DNA from: Siphonodentalium dalli
Lineage: Eukaryota > Mollusca > Scaphopoda > Gadilida > Siphonodentaliidae
NCBI GenBank assembly: GCA_032622095.1
Contig: CP136061.1
Location: forward strand, 26,528,273-26,592,272
Reading direction: 5' to 3'
Length of the DNA stretch: 64,000 nt
Shown here: positions 38,872-51,186 of the stretch, one piece after another
Layout of the letters: the number at the start of each line of letters is the position of its first letter
Position numbering within the stretch: the first letter of the stretch is position 1
Notes under the pieces: generated by a model
Databases searched by the model: none
What the model was told of the DNA's origin: nothing
The model's input: only the letters and a program-made list of their open reading frames with translations
Made by a program: the position numbers and the translations under genes

Positions 38872-41046
38872 CACTGGTGCTCAACTGCTCCTATGAGATC
38901 ACTTCTTAGCAGTTTTATGTGTTGACAGTCATAGTCGATTTTTGAGAAAAATGGAGGGTGTTGTCCAAAAAACTGTAAGTTTTATCACAATTTGACCGGC
39001 TGCCGCTTGCAGTTATTAGCTATGGTTAACACTAAACGCTAATTTACTGAAATTGGTATGACAAATATATTTGTTTACACTAAAAGCAACATTGATCACC
39101 AAAAATTCACAACATTTTACGCAGTTGACTGACAAAATGGTTATTTTTTCTAAGATAAAATAGTTTCGCGACCACACCAGGTGGAATAATACTACACAAG
39201 AACGTCAAGTAATGATTTATGGGTGTTATGTTGTCAGATGTTACAAGGATATATGATATATAGCCAATTTTCGGGCTAACACGTGGGTTTCACTTCTTAG
39301 TATCCATGGTTCCACATCTTAGTTCTGGAAATCAGGTACGGTCCGCGTCTCAGTGATTTTACTCTTTGTATGATTAGATCCTTTAGCACGGGCTACAGGT
39401 CGTACCTTTAGTCTGATCATCATACAATTTGTCATGGATGTTAATAATGACATGTAGATGGGAATGAGTCATTTTGGGGTCATTCAGACAAAAAACATGG
39501 CCGCCAGCGGCCATCTTTCATTTCAAAATTCAATCCATTAGCACCAGCTACATGTCGTACTGTTCGTCTGATCATCATGAAATTTATCATGGATGTTAAT
39601 ATTGACAAGTAGATGGGAACGAGTAATTTTGGGGTCATTCGGCCAAAAACATGGCCACCAGCAGCCATCTTGGATTGTACTCTTTGTATGACTAAATCCT
39701 TTAGCCCGGGCTACAGGTCGTACCTTTAGTCTGATCATCATAGAATTTGTCATGGATGTTAATATTTACATCTAGATGGGAATGAGTCATTTTGGGGTCA
39801 TTCGGCTAAAAAACATGGCCATCAGCAGCCATCTTGGATTTTACTCTTTGTATGACTAAATCCTTTAGCATGGGCTACAGGTCGTACCTTTAGTCTGATC
39901 ACCATAAAATGTGTCAAGGGTGTTAATAATGACATGTATATGGGAATGAGTCATTTTGGGGTTATTCAGACAAAAAACATGGCCGCCAGCGGTCATCTTT
40001 GATTTCAAAATTCAATGCATTAGCACGGGCTACATGTCGTACTGTTCGTCAGATCATCATGAAATTTGTCATGGATGTTAATATTGACATGTAGATGGGA
40101 ACGATTAATTTTGGGGTCAATCGGCCAAAAACATGGCCACCAGCAGCCATCTTGGATTGTACTCTTTGTATGACTAAATCCTTTAGCACGGGCTACAGGT
40201 CGTACCTTTAGTTTGATCATCATAAAATTTGTCATGGATCCGGCTTTTATATAACTATGCATGAATCTATAAATAAACGACACGATGCAAGATACGATTT
40301 CACTACATTATACGTCCATTATAAGCCAATTATATATAACAAAATTGCAAGTGTCCTCATTACCGGTTAATATGCATAACCATCACATAAGTAATCGCAA
40401 TTTAATTGTCAACTAGACCGGGAATATCGGCTCATATATGTATCAAATGTTACGTGGGATATTGCTGAAGATCCTATAGTAGTCGTAGGAAATCATACAA
40501 AGTAACTAGCGCCTTAATGTGACACGAATTGGGCTGTAGAATAGCAATAGATAGTTTGTGAATCAGCTGTGAAATGGAACCACTAAGAAGTGATCAGAAA
40601 CCGAAAGTCGGCTAAGAAATGGAATATTTTGGAGTGAATTTACAGGCCATTTTATACAAGGAAGCGAACAAGAGAGAATGCTGTTTGTGTGTATGTACAA
40701 TTAGGGCTACCTGAGGAAGATTTTCCGACAGTTTCAATTTATTATACTGAATGGTTCGGAAGCAAAATGACTCGATAGTTCCCCATTGGATTGACATGGA
40801 AATACAGTTAAATGTCAGAAATAACGTATAAAGGTAATCATAAACCATATATCCACATGGCAATTTCATTACGGGGTTTCCAACGATTGGTTGAGAGGTC
40901 GGGAACTCAAATTTTCGCCATTATTATCACTTTGCCGATCTTCTAAAAAGCAATAAAAAATCGGAATCGCTGCGGAACCTAATCGAAACGAAATGGCACA
41001 TAAAACTGCTAAGAAGTGATCTCATAGGAGCAGTTGAACACCAGTG
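38872..41046. mobile_element. Non-autonomous DNA transposon, 2,175 bp, CACTGGTG ends
   Basis: The left end cactggtgctcaactgctcc and the reverse complement of the right end, cactggtgttcaactgctcc, are inverted repeats that continue through tatgagatcacttcttagca and gttttatgtg: about 49 bp with one mismatch. ATATA stands directly outside both ends (38867-38871 and 41047-41051), a 5-bp target duplication. The subterminal motif cacttcttag recurs near 39290 and, inverted, near 40565. There is no transposase; the middle is occupied by a 160-bp tandem array. The superfamily is not assigned (CACT-type end but a 5-bp duplication). Confidence 0.85.
39360..40240. repeat. About 160-bp tandem repeat inside the CACTGGTG element
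   Basis: Five to six diverged monomers of two kinds. One starts tactctttgtatga (39360, 39678, 39842, 40160); the other starts ttcaaaattcaat. All share gtcgtac, ctgatcatcat and catggatgttaat, then gtagatgggaa, ttttggggtcat and catggcc. Order A-B-A-A-B-A. Small ORFs follow the repeat and are not genes. Confidence 0.88.
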
Positions 41047-41051
41047 ATATA

Positions 41052-43200
41052 GACGTCACAAGTGTAGAGCTGATAACGGTTTGCACGAGTTTGTTGGCAC
41101 GACAAGCGAGTGTAATAACGTTAACACGTTCACAAAACTGTGTGCATCTTGTAATATACTAACCTTTTGGTCGATATTGTTGTATTTAATTGAACAACCT
41201 TGTGTTTAGTGTAGACTATACCTCATAATTTAGTGAAGAAATGTTATGTTACAGTTGACGTCGTCAATGACGTTGTTGACGTAATATTTTCTTATTGTTA
41301 AAAAACAATACACATGTTTATTGAACGTTTTGAAATCTTCTGCATTTTGCTGTGCAAAAATAAGACATTGCTGTGCGATAAAATGCTATGCTCAGTACCT
41401 TGTGTTTTCGGACAGAAAATACCGCACCCTATCTAACAATACTATTATCTCAATTTCCCGCCGAAATGGATATAGCATATTTTATTATATGATTGCCTAT
41501 GAAATAGCGGGAAATTACCAAAACGTAAATCTTGGTATGTTTTTCTTAGAAGCCACAGTGAAAGACGATGTCGTTATTTCGCTGTCGGTTTCATTATATT
41601 TCACTGTGTCCCGCCGGGTGGTTTACGCGAGCGAGAAATTTGAAGACATAATATACCATGAAACTGAATGTAGACGCGATCTACACCCACTGGGGGACGC
41701 CAATAAATAATTGTAAATACAACTCTCATTTTTAGGAAAACAAGCTTTCAATAAAATCTGGAGGTTTCATTTCTCTGTCAATGGGCTCCGATTCTTTGCA
41801 TCTTGAATCGCGGTAGCTCCGGTTTTCTGTAGATGGGCGTATAGTTTGTGTTCACCAAAAATAGCCGTCATGTAATGCCAAAATCATGTTCAAACAATCA
41901 TTGGGCTAAAAGTATCCACGTTACCTAAATGCAGTTATCTACTCACAATCATAACATATCTTTCTCACAAAAAAAGTCACGACATGGAAAACAATTACTG
42001 ATCACAGACCCAATTGATGTTCTTTCAGAATGTTATTTTCTATTTGTATCTCTTTCCTGAACGTCTTCATTGATCCAAACATATGCAATAACAATTTTGA
42101 GCCGGGTGGATAATAAATCACGCTTCTGTCACTAGTAGGGAAATACTTTTTGACCAAGTCAAGTGTGAGCTATTGCCATGGGTTGGCATCCGTCGTCCGC
42201 CCGTGAGTCTGTCAACAATTTCCCGTGGCACACGATACAAGCCACATTCGTGGATCTTTGGGATGACCTCTAAATTGGAATTGTTTGAAACATTGCCACC
42301 AGCTACAGCCTTCTTGAATTTCACATGTCAATCCATCGGCCTATATTCCTATATTCATATTTTGAGAATTTACAGGCATGTTTAGGATCAACTCTAGATA
42401 TGAGCTATTAAATTTGTATGTTTTTCGATAAAAATCATGGCACACGGCAGCCGTCTTTGATTTTACGCTTTGAACGACTAAATTCTTTGACAATTTCCTA
42501 CTTAATCTGTCTCCGAGTTGAGTAATAAGGGTAATTTTTCCACAAACAGGAGTTGTTACAACCATTTCAGAACGTTGCAATAAGTTCGAATGCAATTTTA
42601 TTTTATGACAGTTTTAAGTAAATTATGTATATTACATTAGGCATTTCTCTCGCGTGTTTAGGAATAGTGATGCAAATACACCTTCACCTGAGTTTCAGAG
42701 AGAGTTTGTAATTTTTGGTTGTTGTTTGTTGTTGTTGCTACTGTTGTTGCTGGCGATGAGAAATCTCACAAGAAGTATGACAAAGTATTTCTGGATAATT
42801 CAGACATCACAATCGTGTGATTTTGGCATCCATTCATGCCCTTAAACGAGAATATTTACATAGCCCGTCTGCTTTACACTAAATCATGGTCGGTGATTGG
42901 TCAAATGACAATTGGGCCATCCGTTCATACCCCAATAACACGCATACCCAAGTAACACACAGACAGTAAAACGAACATGATGTCACAAATTTATTAAATA
43001 ATCTGAGCTAATCACTAAAAGCGGTCAGTGCTTTTCAAAGTTCAGCCGAATTGCATCTGAAGCCAGTTATTTCATTCTATTGATCACATTATCGTTGCTA
43101 AGTGCATGGACATCATATATTGGGCTGACTGAATGTGCTTCGTGGACTAATCTCAATTCTCGTCAGACTTTTTGAAAATAAATAAAAAGACACTTAGCTT
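41052..43200. other. Unassigned sequence with one orphan ORF
   Basis: No recognised gene. The plus ORF at 41321-41710 (129 codons) is the longest frame; it has several Cys near its N-terminus but no domain, signal peptide or splice context that I can identify, and it may be chance. Around 42430-42500 there is a diverged relative of the 160-bp monomer of 39360-40240. Confidence 0.35.
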
Positions 43201-43204
43201 TTTT

Positions 43205-43620
43205 TATGGGAATAAATCATCAAAAAGCTATATAAATATAAGAAATGAATGTAGTGTGCGTTCGCGGTTCACGTAAAATACCACAACGACAACAGTGCCG
43301 TATCGCACACTAACGCACACACCCACTGTACATTCATTTCTAAAATGAATGCGTATTGACTTATCCGGAAGTTCCAGAAGAAAGTGATGCCAGAAGATAC
43401 GCCGGTGAAAGATGTGAGCTTGAGTAAAGAGCTATGTTGGTGTAAAGACTCACCAGGACGACATCCGATGAATCCCACCCGAGTCTACTCCTGATATATA
43501 CACGTAGTTTCGTAGGACTAATAATGAACCTTAATACACATGTCAATGCATAATTATATATGGTTGCCTTCCATCTTGTGCAATATTTATATCGCAGTGA
43601 CATATTTAACAAAATCATGC
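43205..43620. repeat. About 415-bp dispersed duplication, copy 1
   Basis: Matches 44455-44885 in the same orientation: aataaatcatcaaaaagcta, aaatgaatgcgtattgactt, agatacgccggtgaaagatg and gaaatcatgctgacta blocks occur in the same order in both copies, which differ by small indels. No coding domain. Confidence 0.85.
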
Positions 43621-44454
43621 TGACTAAACATACACAACATTATCTCAGACAGAGAACCGAGTTATTCGCAGAGAAATGAACACTCGATAGAGAATGGGAG
43701 CCATCGGTGTACAATCAGAGTGGTAAAACAAATTTGATTTCTGTATTAGTTTTTAACTTTTCTATATTATAGTTTCAAGATAGCGTTGTGAATACAACAT
43801 TACCACTAAACCACTAAACACTCTTCGAGTTCTGCTGTTTGTTGTTTAATGCCACCGAAAGGTCGACAGAGAACGTCGCTCAAAAATACAAACTTGGTGG
43901 AGAACCAAATCGCCAGGAGTAGCATTTCGCCCCATAGTGGAAATGAGCGAGATGATTCACTACATTTTAAAGTTTCATTTCATTAGAGCTTGAAGTCGCC
44001 ACTATGGTATATGCTGGTTAAAATGGCGGCGACGTAAATATCGAAAATGTGATAATTTGTTCCAGTTTGCTTACTTCAGTCTGGGAGCAAAAGTTTAAGT
44101 GTTTTCGCTGAGAATTATGCACGTTTAATAATACCGTTTCCACAAAATTTGGACTCCAGATAGGCAATTTTGTAAGAATCAAATTGCGTCCGCGATGGCT
44201 GCCAAATTTGTATTTTATTCTGTACCACTGATAAATCAATTAGTTTTACATGGAACTTGGCAACATGGCTACTTCTTGACAGAAGCTACGAAATGCAAGT
44301 ATGCATCAGAAAAATAGTATCAAACAGCTGGCAGAATTGTAAAATTTCAACAGCTGTTGGGAAGGTGCAGTAAATTTCATTTTCGGTCAAAACTTGTTAC
44401 GCACAATACTTCAGAGATAGTTGCACATAGTAACAGGTACAAGTATGACGTATG

Positions 44455-44885
44455 CGAATAAATCATCAAAAAGCTATATAAATATAAGAAATGAATGTAG
44501 TGAGCGTGTGTATTGTTGGGTGATACGTCGCTTTGGTCGTTGGGGCACATAAAGTAAGAACACACACCCAATACAAAATGAATGCGTATTGACTTATCCG
44601 AAAGTCGCTGAAGAAAGTGATGCGAGAAGATACGCCGGTGAAAGATGTGAACTTGCGTAAAAAGCTATAATTGCTTAAAGACTCTGATATCAACATGACG
44701 ACAAGCGATGAATCTGATCCGACTCAGCCTGACTATATTCGTGCTATATAGTTTCATTCCTATATTTATATGACTGATAATGAACCTGAATACGTATATG
44801 TCAATGAATAATTACATATGGATGCCTTCCATCTTGTGCGAGATCTATAACGCAGTGACATATGTAACGAAATCATGCTGACTAA
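44455..44885. repeat. About 415-bp dispersed duplication, copy 2
   Basis: Second copy of the 43205-43620 block, 1.25 kb downstream and in the same orientation. The sequence between them (43620-44455) holds nothing I recognise. Confidence 0.85.
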
Positions 44886-45189
44886 TCATACAGCAATTCT
44901 CAAATGTAAGTCCAAATTCTCAGCAAATATTAAGTTTTTTTTCAAGTAAAGTTTTTAAGGCACCCAAATCAATAAAAAGAATAAATCACTATGAATGTGG
45001 GCACCATAAAACAATAAAAAGAATAAATCAACAAGCGGTGTACATATATTAATGCTTTATTCTCTCATCCAATATACTGTATAATATATTATATTAAGGC
45101 ATTAACAAAATGTAGTTTTCTACAAAAGATGGAGAGAATAAAATAAAGAATATATACATCCTTCTCGTCGCAGGCTCATATACCCCAGT

Positions 45190-47514
45190 GACTTCCATAC
45201 ATGTCATCATCGTCATCATCATCATCATCATCATCAATATGCCCGACTTCATAACCACCATCCTCCGCATCATATCACCATCATCATCAGCATCATCCCT
45301 TCTACCCATCCTCCTCATCATAATAATCATCACAATATCATCATCGTCACACTCATCACCATAGCATCACCCTTCTCCCCGTCATCCCCATCATAATAAT
45401 CATCACCATATCATCACCATAGCATCACCCTTCTCCACATCCTCCCCATCATAATCATCATCACCATATCATCACCATAGCATCACACTGCTCCCCGTCC
45501 TCCCCATCATAATCATCATCGCCATATCATCACCATAGCATCACCCTTCTCCCCATCATCCCCACCATAATCATCATCACCATATCATCACCATAGCATC
45601 ACCCTTCTCCCCATCATCCCCATCATAATCATCATCACCATATCATCACCATAGCATCACCCTTCTCCCCATCCTCTCAATCATAATCATCATCACCATA
45701 TCATCACCATAGCACCACCCTTCTCCCCATCCTCCCCATCATAATCATCATCACCATATCATCACCCTTCTCCCCATCCTCCTCATCATAATCATCATCA
45801 CCATATCATCACCATAGCATTACCCTTATCCCCATCCTCCCCATCATAATCATCATCACCATATCATCACAATAGCATCACCCTTCTCCCCATCCACCCC
45901 ATCATAATCATCATCACCATATCATCACCCTTCTCCCCATCCTCCCCATCATAATCATCATCACAATATCATCACCATAGCATTACCCTTATCCCCATCC
46001 TCCCCATCATAATCATCATCACCATATCATCACAATAGCATCACCCTTCTCCCCATCCACCCCATCATAATCATCATCACCATATCATTACCATATCATC
46101 ACCCTTCTCCCCATCCTCCCCATCATAATCATCATCACCATAGCATCACCCTTCTCCCCATCATCCCCATCATAATCGTCATCACCATAGCATCACCCTT
46201 CTCCCCGTCCTCCCCATCATAATCATCATCACCACCATATCATCACCCTTCTCCCCATCCTCCCCATCATAATCATCATCACCATATCATCACCATAGCA
46301 TCACCCTTCTCCCCATCATCCCCATCATAATCGTCATCACAATAGCATCACCCTTCTCTCCATCATAATCATCATCACCATATCATCACAATAGCATCAC
46401 CCTTCTCCCCATCCACCCCATCATAATCATCATCACCATATCATCACCCTTCTCCCCATCCTCCCCATCATAATCATCATCACCATATCATCACCATAGC
46501 ATTACCCTTATCCCCATCCTCCCCATCATAATCATCATCACCATATCATCACAATAGCATCACCCTTCTCCCCATCCACCCCATCATAATCATCATCACC
46601 ATATCATCACCATATCATCACCCTTCTCCCCATCCTCCCCATCATAATCATCATCACCATATCATCACCATAGCATCACCCTTCTCCCCATCATCCCCAT
46701 CATAATCGTCATCACCATAGCATCACCCTTCTCCCCGTCCTCCCCATCATAATCATCATCACCATATCATCACCATATCATCACCCTTCTCCCCATCCTC
46801 CCCATCATAATCATCATCACCATATCATCACCATAGCATCACCCTTCTCCCCATCATCCCCATCATAATCGTCATCACCATAGCATCACCCTTCTCCCCG
46901 TCCTCCCCATCATAATCATCATCACCATATCATCACCATAGTATCACCCTTCTCCCCATCCTCCCCATCATAATCATCATCACCATATCATCACCATAGC
47001 ATCACCCTTCTCCCCATCATCATCATCATCACCATATCATCACCATCACCGTAATTCTCGTCCTCATCAGCATCAACATCCGTCTACCCATCACCCTTCT
47101 CCCCGTCCTCCCCATCATAATCATCATCACCATATCATCACCAAAACATCAACCTTCTCCCCATCCTCCCCATCATAATCATCATCACCATATCATCACC
47201 ATAGCATCACCCTTCTCCCCGTCCTCCCCATCATAATCATCATCACCATATCATCACCAAAACATCAACCTTCTCCCCATCCTCCCCATCATAATCATCA
47301 TCACCATATCATCACCATAGCATCACCCTTCTCCCCGTCCTCCCCATCATAATCATCATCACCATCACGGTAATTCTCGTCCTCATCAACATCAACATCC
47401 GTCTACCCATCCTCCTCCTGATCATCTCACATCATCATCATCACCATCACCACCATACCATCGCCTTCATTATCATCATCACCAACATCCGCCCCATCCT
47501 CCTACTCATCATCA
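45190..47514. repeat. 58-bp minisatellite of CAT/CCC-rich units
   Basis: Roughly 35-40 tandem units of about 58 bp built from catcacccttctccccatcc, tccccatcataatcatcatc and accatatcatcaccatag. Units with small deletions recur in blocks, indicating higher-order duplication. At its right end it becomes plain (cat)n and runs directly into the stop codon of PC-esterase gene B. Confidence 0.96.
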
Positions 47515-48059
47515 TCATGTGTCCTCGTCGTTACACTCAAGATTTAGGATGTGTTGTAATATAATATCTAACTTCACTAAGTTTGCACCCAAGGTGACGT
47601 GTACTCCGTCACAACTGAACACCATGTCCATGATGTTAAACATATCAAGCCACGCCCACGAGGTTTTCTCCAAATATGAACTGATTGCGTAATTATATTT
47701 CTGTACACGTTCCGGATTCTGCCACTTGTAGTACTGCTGACCATTTCTATGTCCGACTTTGTGTGCCCCCAGCCACAGTACACGCGGCCATTGGTCCCCG
47801 TTCAGAGCCTTCGAAATCAAGTGTTTAATAACGGGAGCGCTGTCGTAACGATCATGAATTCCGTACATAATCGTAACATACGCCCCAGTTCGATTGGAAA
47901 CCTCACGTATAATACTTGCTACTGATCGCTCACTGGTCTCGTTAAATAATCTATGGTACGCCACGTTTAAAGTCCCGCCGCAAAGCTGTGTGTTTTTGTG
48001 TTTCATCGTCATCTCGAGTTCACATGACTTCACATAAGCTCGCAATCCGCATGTTTTAT
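47515..48059 (-). CDS. PC-esterase-like gene B, terminal exon
   Basis: Minus-strand exon with acceptor tattcttacag|AT, phase 1, encoding about 181 residues to a TGA stop. It carries the C-terminal half of an SGNH/PC-esterase domain: TQLCGGTLNVAYHRLF, VTIMYGIHDRYDS, PRVLWLGAHKVGH, then the catalytic-type Asp-x2-His block SCDGVHVTLGANLVK, in the position where these domains keep their Asp and His. The conserved GDS Ser block would be in the preceding exon, expected at higher coordinates; none is seen between 48 and 64 kb, so the gene is incomplete here. It is a paralogue of gene A. Its intron start matches A for 140 bp but lacks the 9.6-kb satellite. Confidence 0.8.
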
Positions 48060-48204
48060 CTGTAAGAATAAGAAAGAAGAGGTATTTCCTCCGTTAAACT
48101 TTAGAATAAACGTGAAGGAAAACATACATACAGCGCGTAAAGTGTGTGCGATATGCAAAACACTAAACACAGAGGGACCCCAATAAGCCCACTGTGGATC
48201 ATAA
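48060..48204 (-). other. Gene B intron beside the 3' splice site, unexpanded
   Basis: Homologous to 168-190 plus 9768-9925 of gene A (agaataagaa, gaagaggtat, then aaactttagaa, catacatacag, cccactgtggat). Only a few bases, ttcctccgt, stand where gene A has its satellite. Confidence 0.85.
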
Positions 48205-48532
48205 GTATCGCAATCCTGATATTTTAACCCTGTATTATATTCTAATTTTCTTGTATTCTATTATAATTTTCAGATTAATTTTCGGACTTGATTTGAAATG
48301 TTATGGCGTTAGTATGGAGTATATTCAAAACTCTCTTTGTGTAACTTTGAACAAATATTTTCCATGACTTTAACTTTAAATTATTAACTGCATTCCATAT
48401 AAAACTCGAAATGGCCTCTCCATACTAACGCCATAACATTTCAAATCAAGTCCGAAAATTAATCTGAAAATTAGAATAGAATACAAGAAAATTAGAATAG
48501 AATACAGGGTTAAAATATCAGGATTGCGATAC
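48205..48532. mobile_element. Foldback element in the gene B intron, 328 bp
   Basis: Two 115-bp arms, 48205-48319 and 48418-48532, are almost perfect reverse complements (ends gtatcgcaatcctgatattt; inner border tatggcgttagtatggag), separated by 98 bp. It has no ORF. The aligned position in gene A lacks it, so it inserted after the two copies split. Confidence 0.9.
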
Positions 48533-48635
48533 AATTATTAACGGTGGTTATTTCGTGGTGATCCACTATCAACTTGCATGGAGCGGATTAACAGGAATCA
48601 ACAGAAATCCTTGAGGCTCACCGAGACGTTGGCGC

Positions 48636-48715
48636 GAACCACTGAGAATCACCGCGAACCATTTTGAATCACCGCGATCCACTGAGAATCACCTCGAACC
48701 ACTGAAAGTCGCCGC
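48636..48715. repeat. 20-bp tandem repeat, four copies
   Basis: gaaccactgagaatcaccgc at 48636 and diverged copies at 48656, 48676 and 48696. It lies just left of the large element's target duplication. Confidence 0.8.
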
Positions 48716-48723
48716 TAAACACC

Positions 48724-48729
48724 GTCAAC
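48724..48729. other. Left target-site duplication GTCAAC
   Basis: GTCAAC directly precedes the element terminus TGATGATA. The same six bases directly follow the opposite terminus TATCATCA at 62659-62664. Confidence 0.7.
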
Positions 48730-49516
48730 TGATGATACCCCGCCCGTTTGGTGTCAGTCTAGACAGGTTGACCTACATTCTCTGCAGTACATGGAGTTTG
48801 ACCTATATTCTCCGCCCACGCGTCGGTCTATGATCCCCATTAGCATATAATTATACGTAAGGGATATTTTTGGCCGGACATGTTCAAACACGTTCGCCGC
48901 CCACGCCTGCTCACGTCATATACTACGAGTCAATATCGATTTACTATCGACGATGTGCTTCTGTATAAATTATCTATTAATACGTGTCATGACACAGCCG
49001 CTTTCTGACGGCCAGTCGATTCGCTATAACACGTTCAGACTCGATCCCCCATCTATAAATATATAAACACGTACGGACATGTTTATTATATATAGCTTTT
49101 TTCGTCGACCCCCTCAGGTATATAAACGGTCGTTTCTTGATGTGATATCATAGATGGCTCAATGAAAATAGATACGACGAGGAACGTTTGATATAATGTG
49201 AGTATAAGTATATATTCTATACAAAATTGTTTTGAAATATATCTCTGTCTATGGTGGTACATTGATAAATTCGCAAATTTGCCAGGTAAACTTTATTTAT
49301 AATCCACGCCCTCATAAATTAATATATACGAAATGTTTTAGTGTTTGCCGTAAAATTTGCGAGTGTATGAACGCACCTCCCACGCACACAGTTATAAAAT
49401 GCGTAGATCAAATTATAGTGAATAAAATATATATGTTTACTATACCCTTTTTTACACAGAATGGAACGAAATCCGATAAAACATTAATCCGTTTATTATA
49501 GAAATTGTCAGGGGCG

Positions 49517-50146
49517 TTAATCCTTATTGTCCCCTTTCTTCTTCGGCGGCTCTACGTCATCGCTGTCCCACGTGCACGAAGTCATTGTCTTTTCCTCGTC
49601 GCTCAGCTCCCAATCGTCCCAATTGCTCATTTCGTCTTTTGGCTGGAAACAGAAGAAAAGACGTTCGGATTAAAAAAAAATTATTATACGGATACGAGTG
49701 ATTAACGAAGGTGTGTCAATGTTGGGTTATCAATATGGTTCCTTACTATTTTAGGGCCAGTAGTAAAAAATATAGGCTTTACATGAATATGTTATAAAAA
49801 TCTTGTTCCAAGCAACTCGTCTTTCGTTTAGCCCTCGGATATATTAAAAGCGTTATTAGTTACTGTTTTCCCGATATGAATAAAGAGCGTTTGGGGTTGT
49901 GTAATTAAAAACCAATAAAATCGCACCGCTGACAGAATACGAGTATACTATATAAATTGTTCGAATTCAAAAACAATACACAAAGAAATCCCCGGTTTCA
50001 ACGAGTATGAATATTTCTCAAACGAACGCTACTATTGCCTTTAACTAAATATCATGTTCAATTTAAAATGAAATAAAAGTTATATTTATACATACCATTT
50101 CCATCGTGGGTGTCTCGCCGTCACTAAATGCGTTAGGTGTTTCCAT
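49517..50146 (-). CDS. Small acidic protein, two exons (left-arm copy)
   Basis: Mirror copy of the gene at 54137-54766. Exon 1 is 50096-50146 and exon 2 is 49517-49642, minus strand, joined in phase 0 across a 453-bp intron. The product is 58 residues, identical to the right-arm copy. See that entry for the description. Confidence 0.7.
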
Positions 50147-50178
50147 GTCTGTAGTTTTGTGTCAAGTGAAGAATTTCA

Positions 50179-50190
50179 CCTTATATTATA
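50179..50190 (-). promoter_or_regulatory. TATA box of the acidic-protein gene (left copy)
   Basis: tataatataagg on the minus strand, 32 bases before the ATG; mirror of 54093-54104. Confidence 0.55.
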
Positions 50191-50406
50191 CCCAGTAACG
50201 AATCATCGCCACTATGCTTGACCGAAATTCACGTTACAGTATAATTACACCAGATGTTTCAACGTTCTGCCCATTTCCGGTCATTGGAATTAGCCGATAC
50301 ACTCGCAGTCATTTTCATTCCGCGACACGTGCGCAGCGGTGTATTAACAGCGAGTACAGTTTGTAATGTAGTATAATTGGCTTATTAGCATACTGCCGGC
50401 CTGTCC

Positions 50407-50415
50407 TATAAAAGG
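50407..50415 (+). promoter_or_regulatory. Strong TATA-like box with no gene assigned (left copy)
   Basis: tataaaagg on the plus strand, divergent from the acidic-protein gene. A mirror copy is at 53868-53876 on the minus strand. Only ORFs of under 25 codons follow, so either the gene is spliced from small exons that I cannot resolve or the box is fortuitous. Confidence 0.35.
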
Positions 50416-51144
50416 TTAAATATCCGCCATGCTTAATTAAATAACGCATTAGTTGTGTGCGAACATAGTTGTCTACTTTTAAACAGATATAACACGGTTT
50501 TGAATATTGGCAGTCAAATTCCTACGTCGCCCTATTATAAAGAGGGTCCACGTTTCGGACCAATAAATTCACAATTTGGAGAATTTGTAATCTTTTTCGG
50601 CGATGTATCGTGTAAATGATAGTGATGGCCTACGGTACTCGTTCAGTTCTGAAATGAACTAAATTGTTTAAACAGTTCTTCGGGGTAATCTTTAAAATGA
50701 GTGTTCGCGAGTATATACATTATTTCCATGGGGGTAAAATAGAGGGATCCCACTAATTGGCAAAATAAATTAAAAAACTTAATATCTCGTCTTAACCGAC
50801 CACAAACGATAGTCCCCTTCTGTCTGAAAAATAATCTGAAAACGACTCGTCCGTACCTCTCTCCGCCTCGGAGATAGGCTATTTTGAAATATCTATGACG
50901 TCATTAAAGCCGCACGTGCAGTGGACATAATATGCCTTATCTAGAGTTCTAGAAGTCGGATCTTGACGCGGTTTTCACCATGTAGGAAGGTTCGACGTCG
51001 CCGTCAATAAAATAAATAAAAATAGAGATCTTTCGATAATTCACCAAAACATTTAAACATGAATAATCGTCGCACACACACACCCTCCCCCCAACGCGGG
51101 TATATGTCCGAAATAATTGAGAATAACATGGTATAAGTTAATAT

Positions 51145-51150
51145 TTTATT
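51145..51150 (-). terminator. Poly(A) signal of the PC4-like gene (left copy)
   Basis: AATAAA on the minus strand, about 37 bases after the stop codon; mirror of 53133-53138. Confidence 0.6.
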
Positions 51151-51186
51151 TACGATGAAAATAAGTATTCCTCACACGGTCAAAGT

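Noticed and set aside
41321..41710. 129-codon ORF as a gene
   Set aside because: No domain, signal peptide, promoter or splice context; kept only as a remark in the spacer entry.
45094..45333. Met/Asp-rich ORF at the minisatellite start
   Set aside because: Translation of (cat)n repeats.
49232..49501. 89-codon ORF in the outer arm (and its mirror at 54782-55051)
   Set aside because: It starts at a non-ATG codon, is very AT-rich and overlaps the poly(A) region of the acidic-protein gene; no motif.
49505..49705. 66-codon plus-strand ORF with hydrophobic start (and its mirror at 54578-54778)
   Set aside because: It is antisense to exon 2 of the acidic-protein gene, which has better splice, TATA and poly(A) support.
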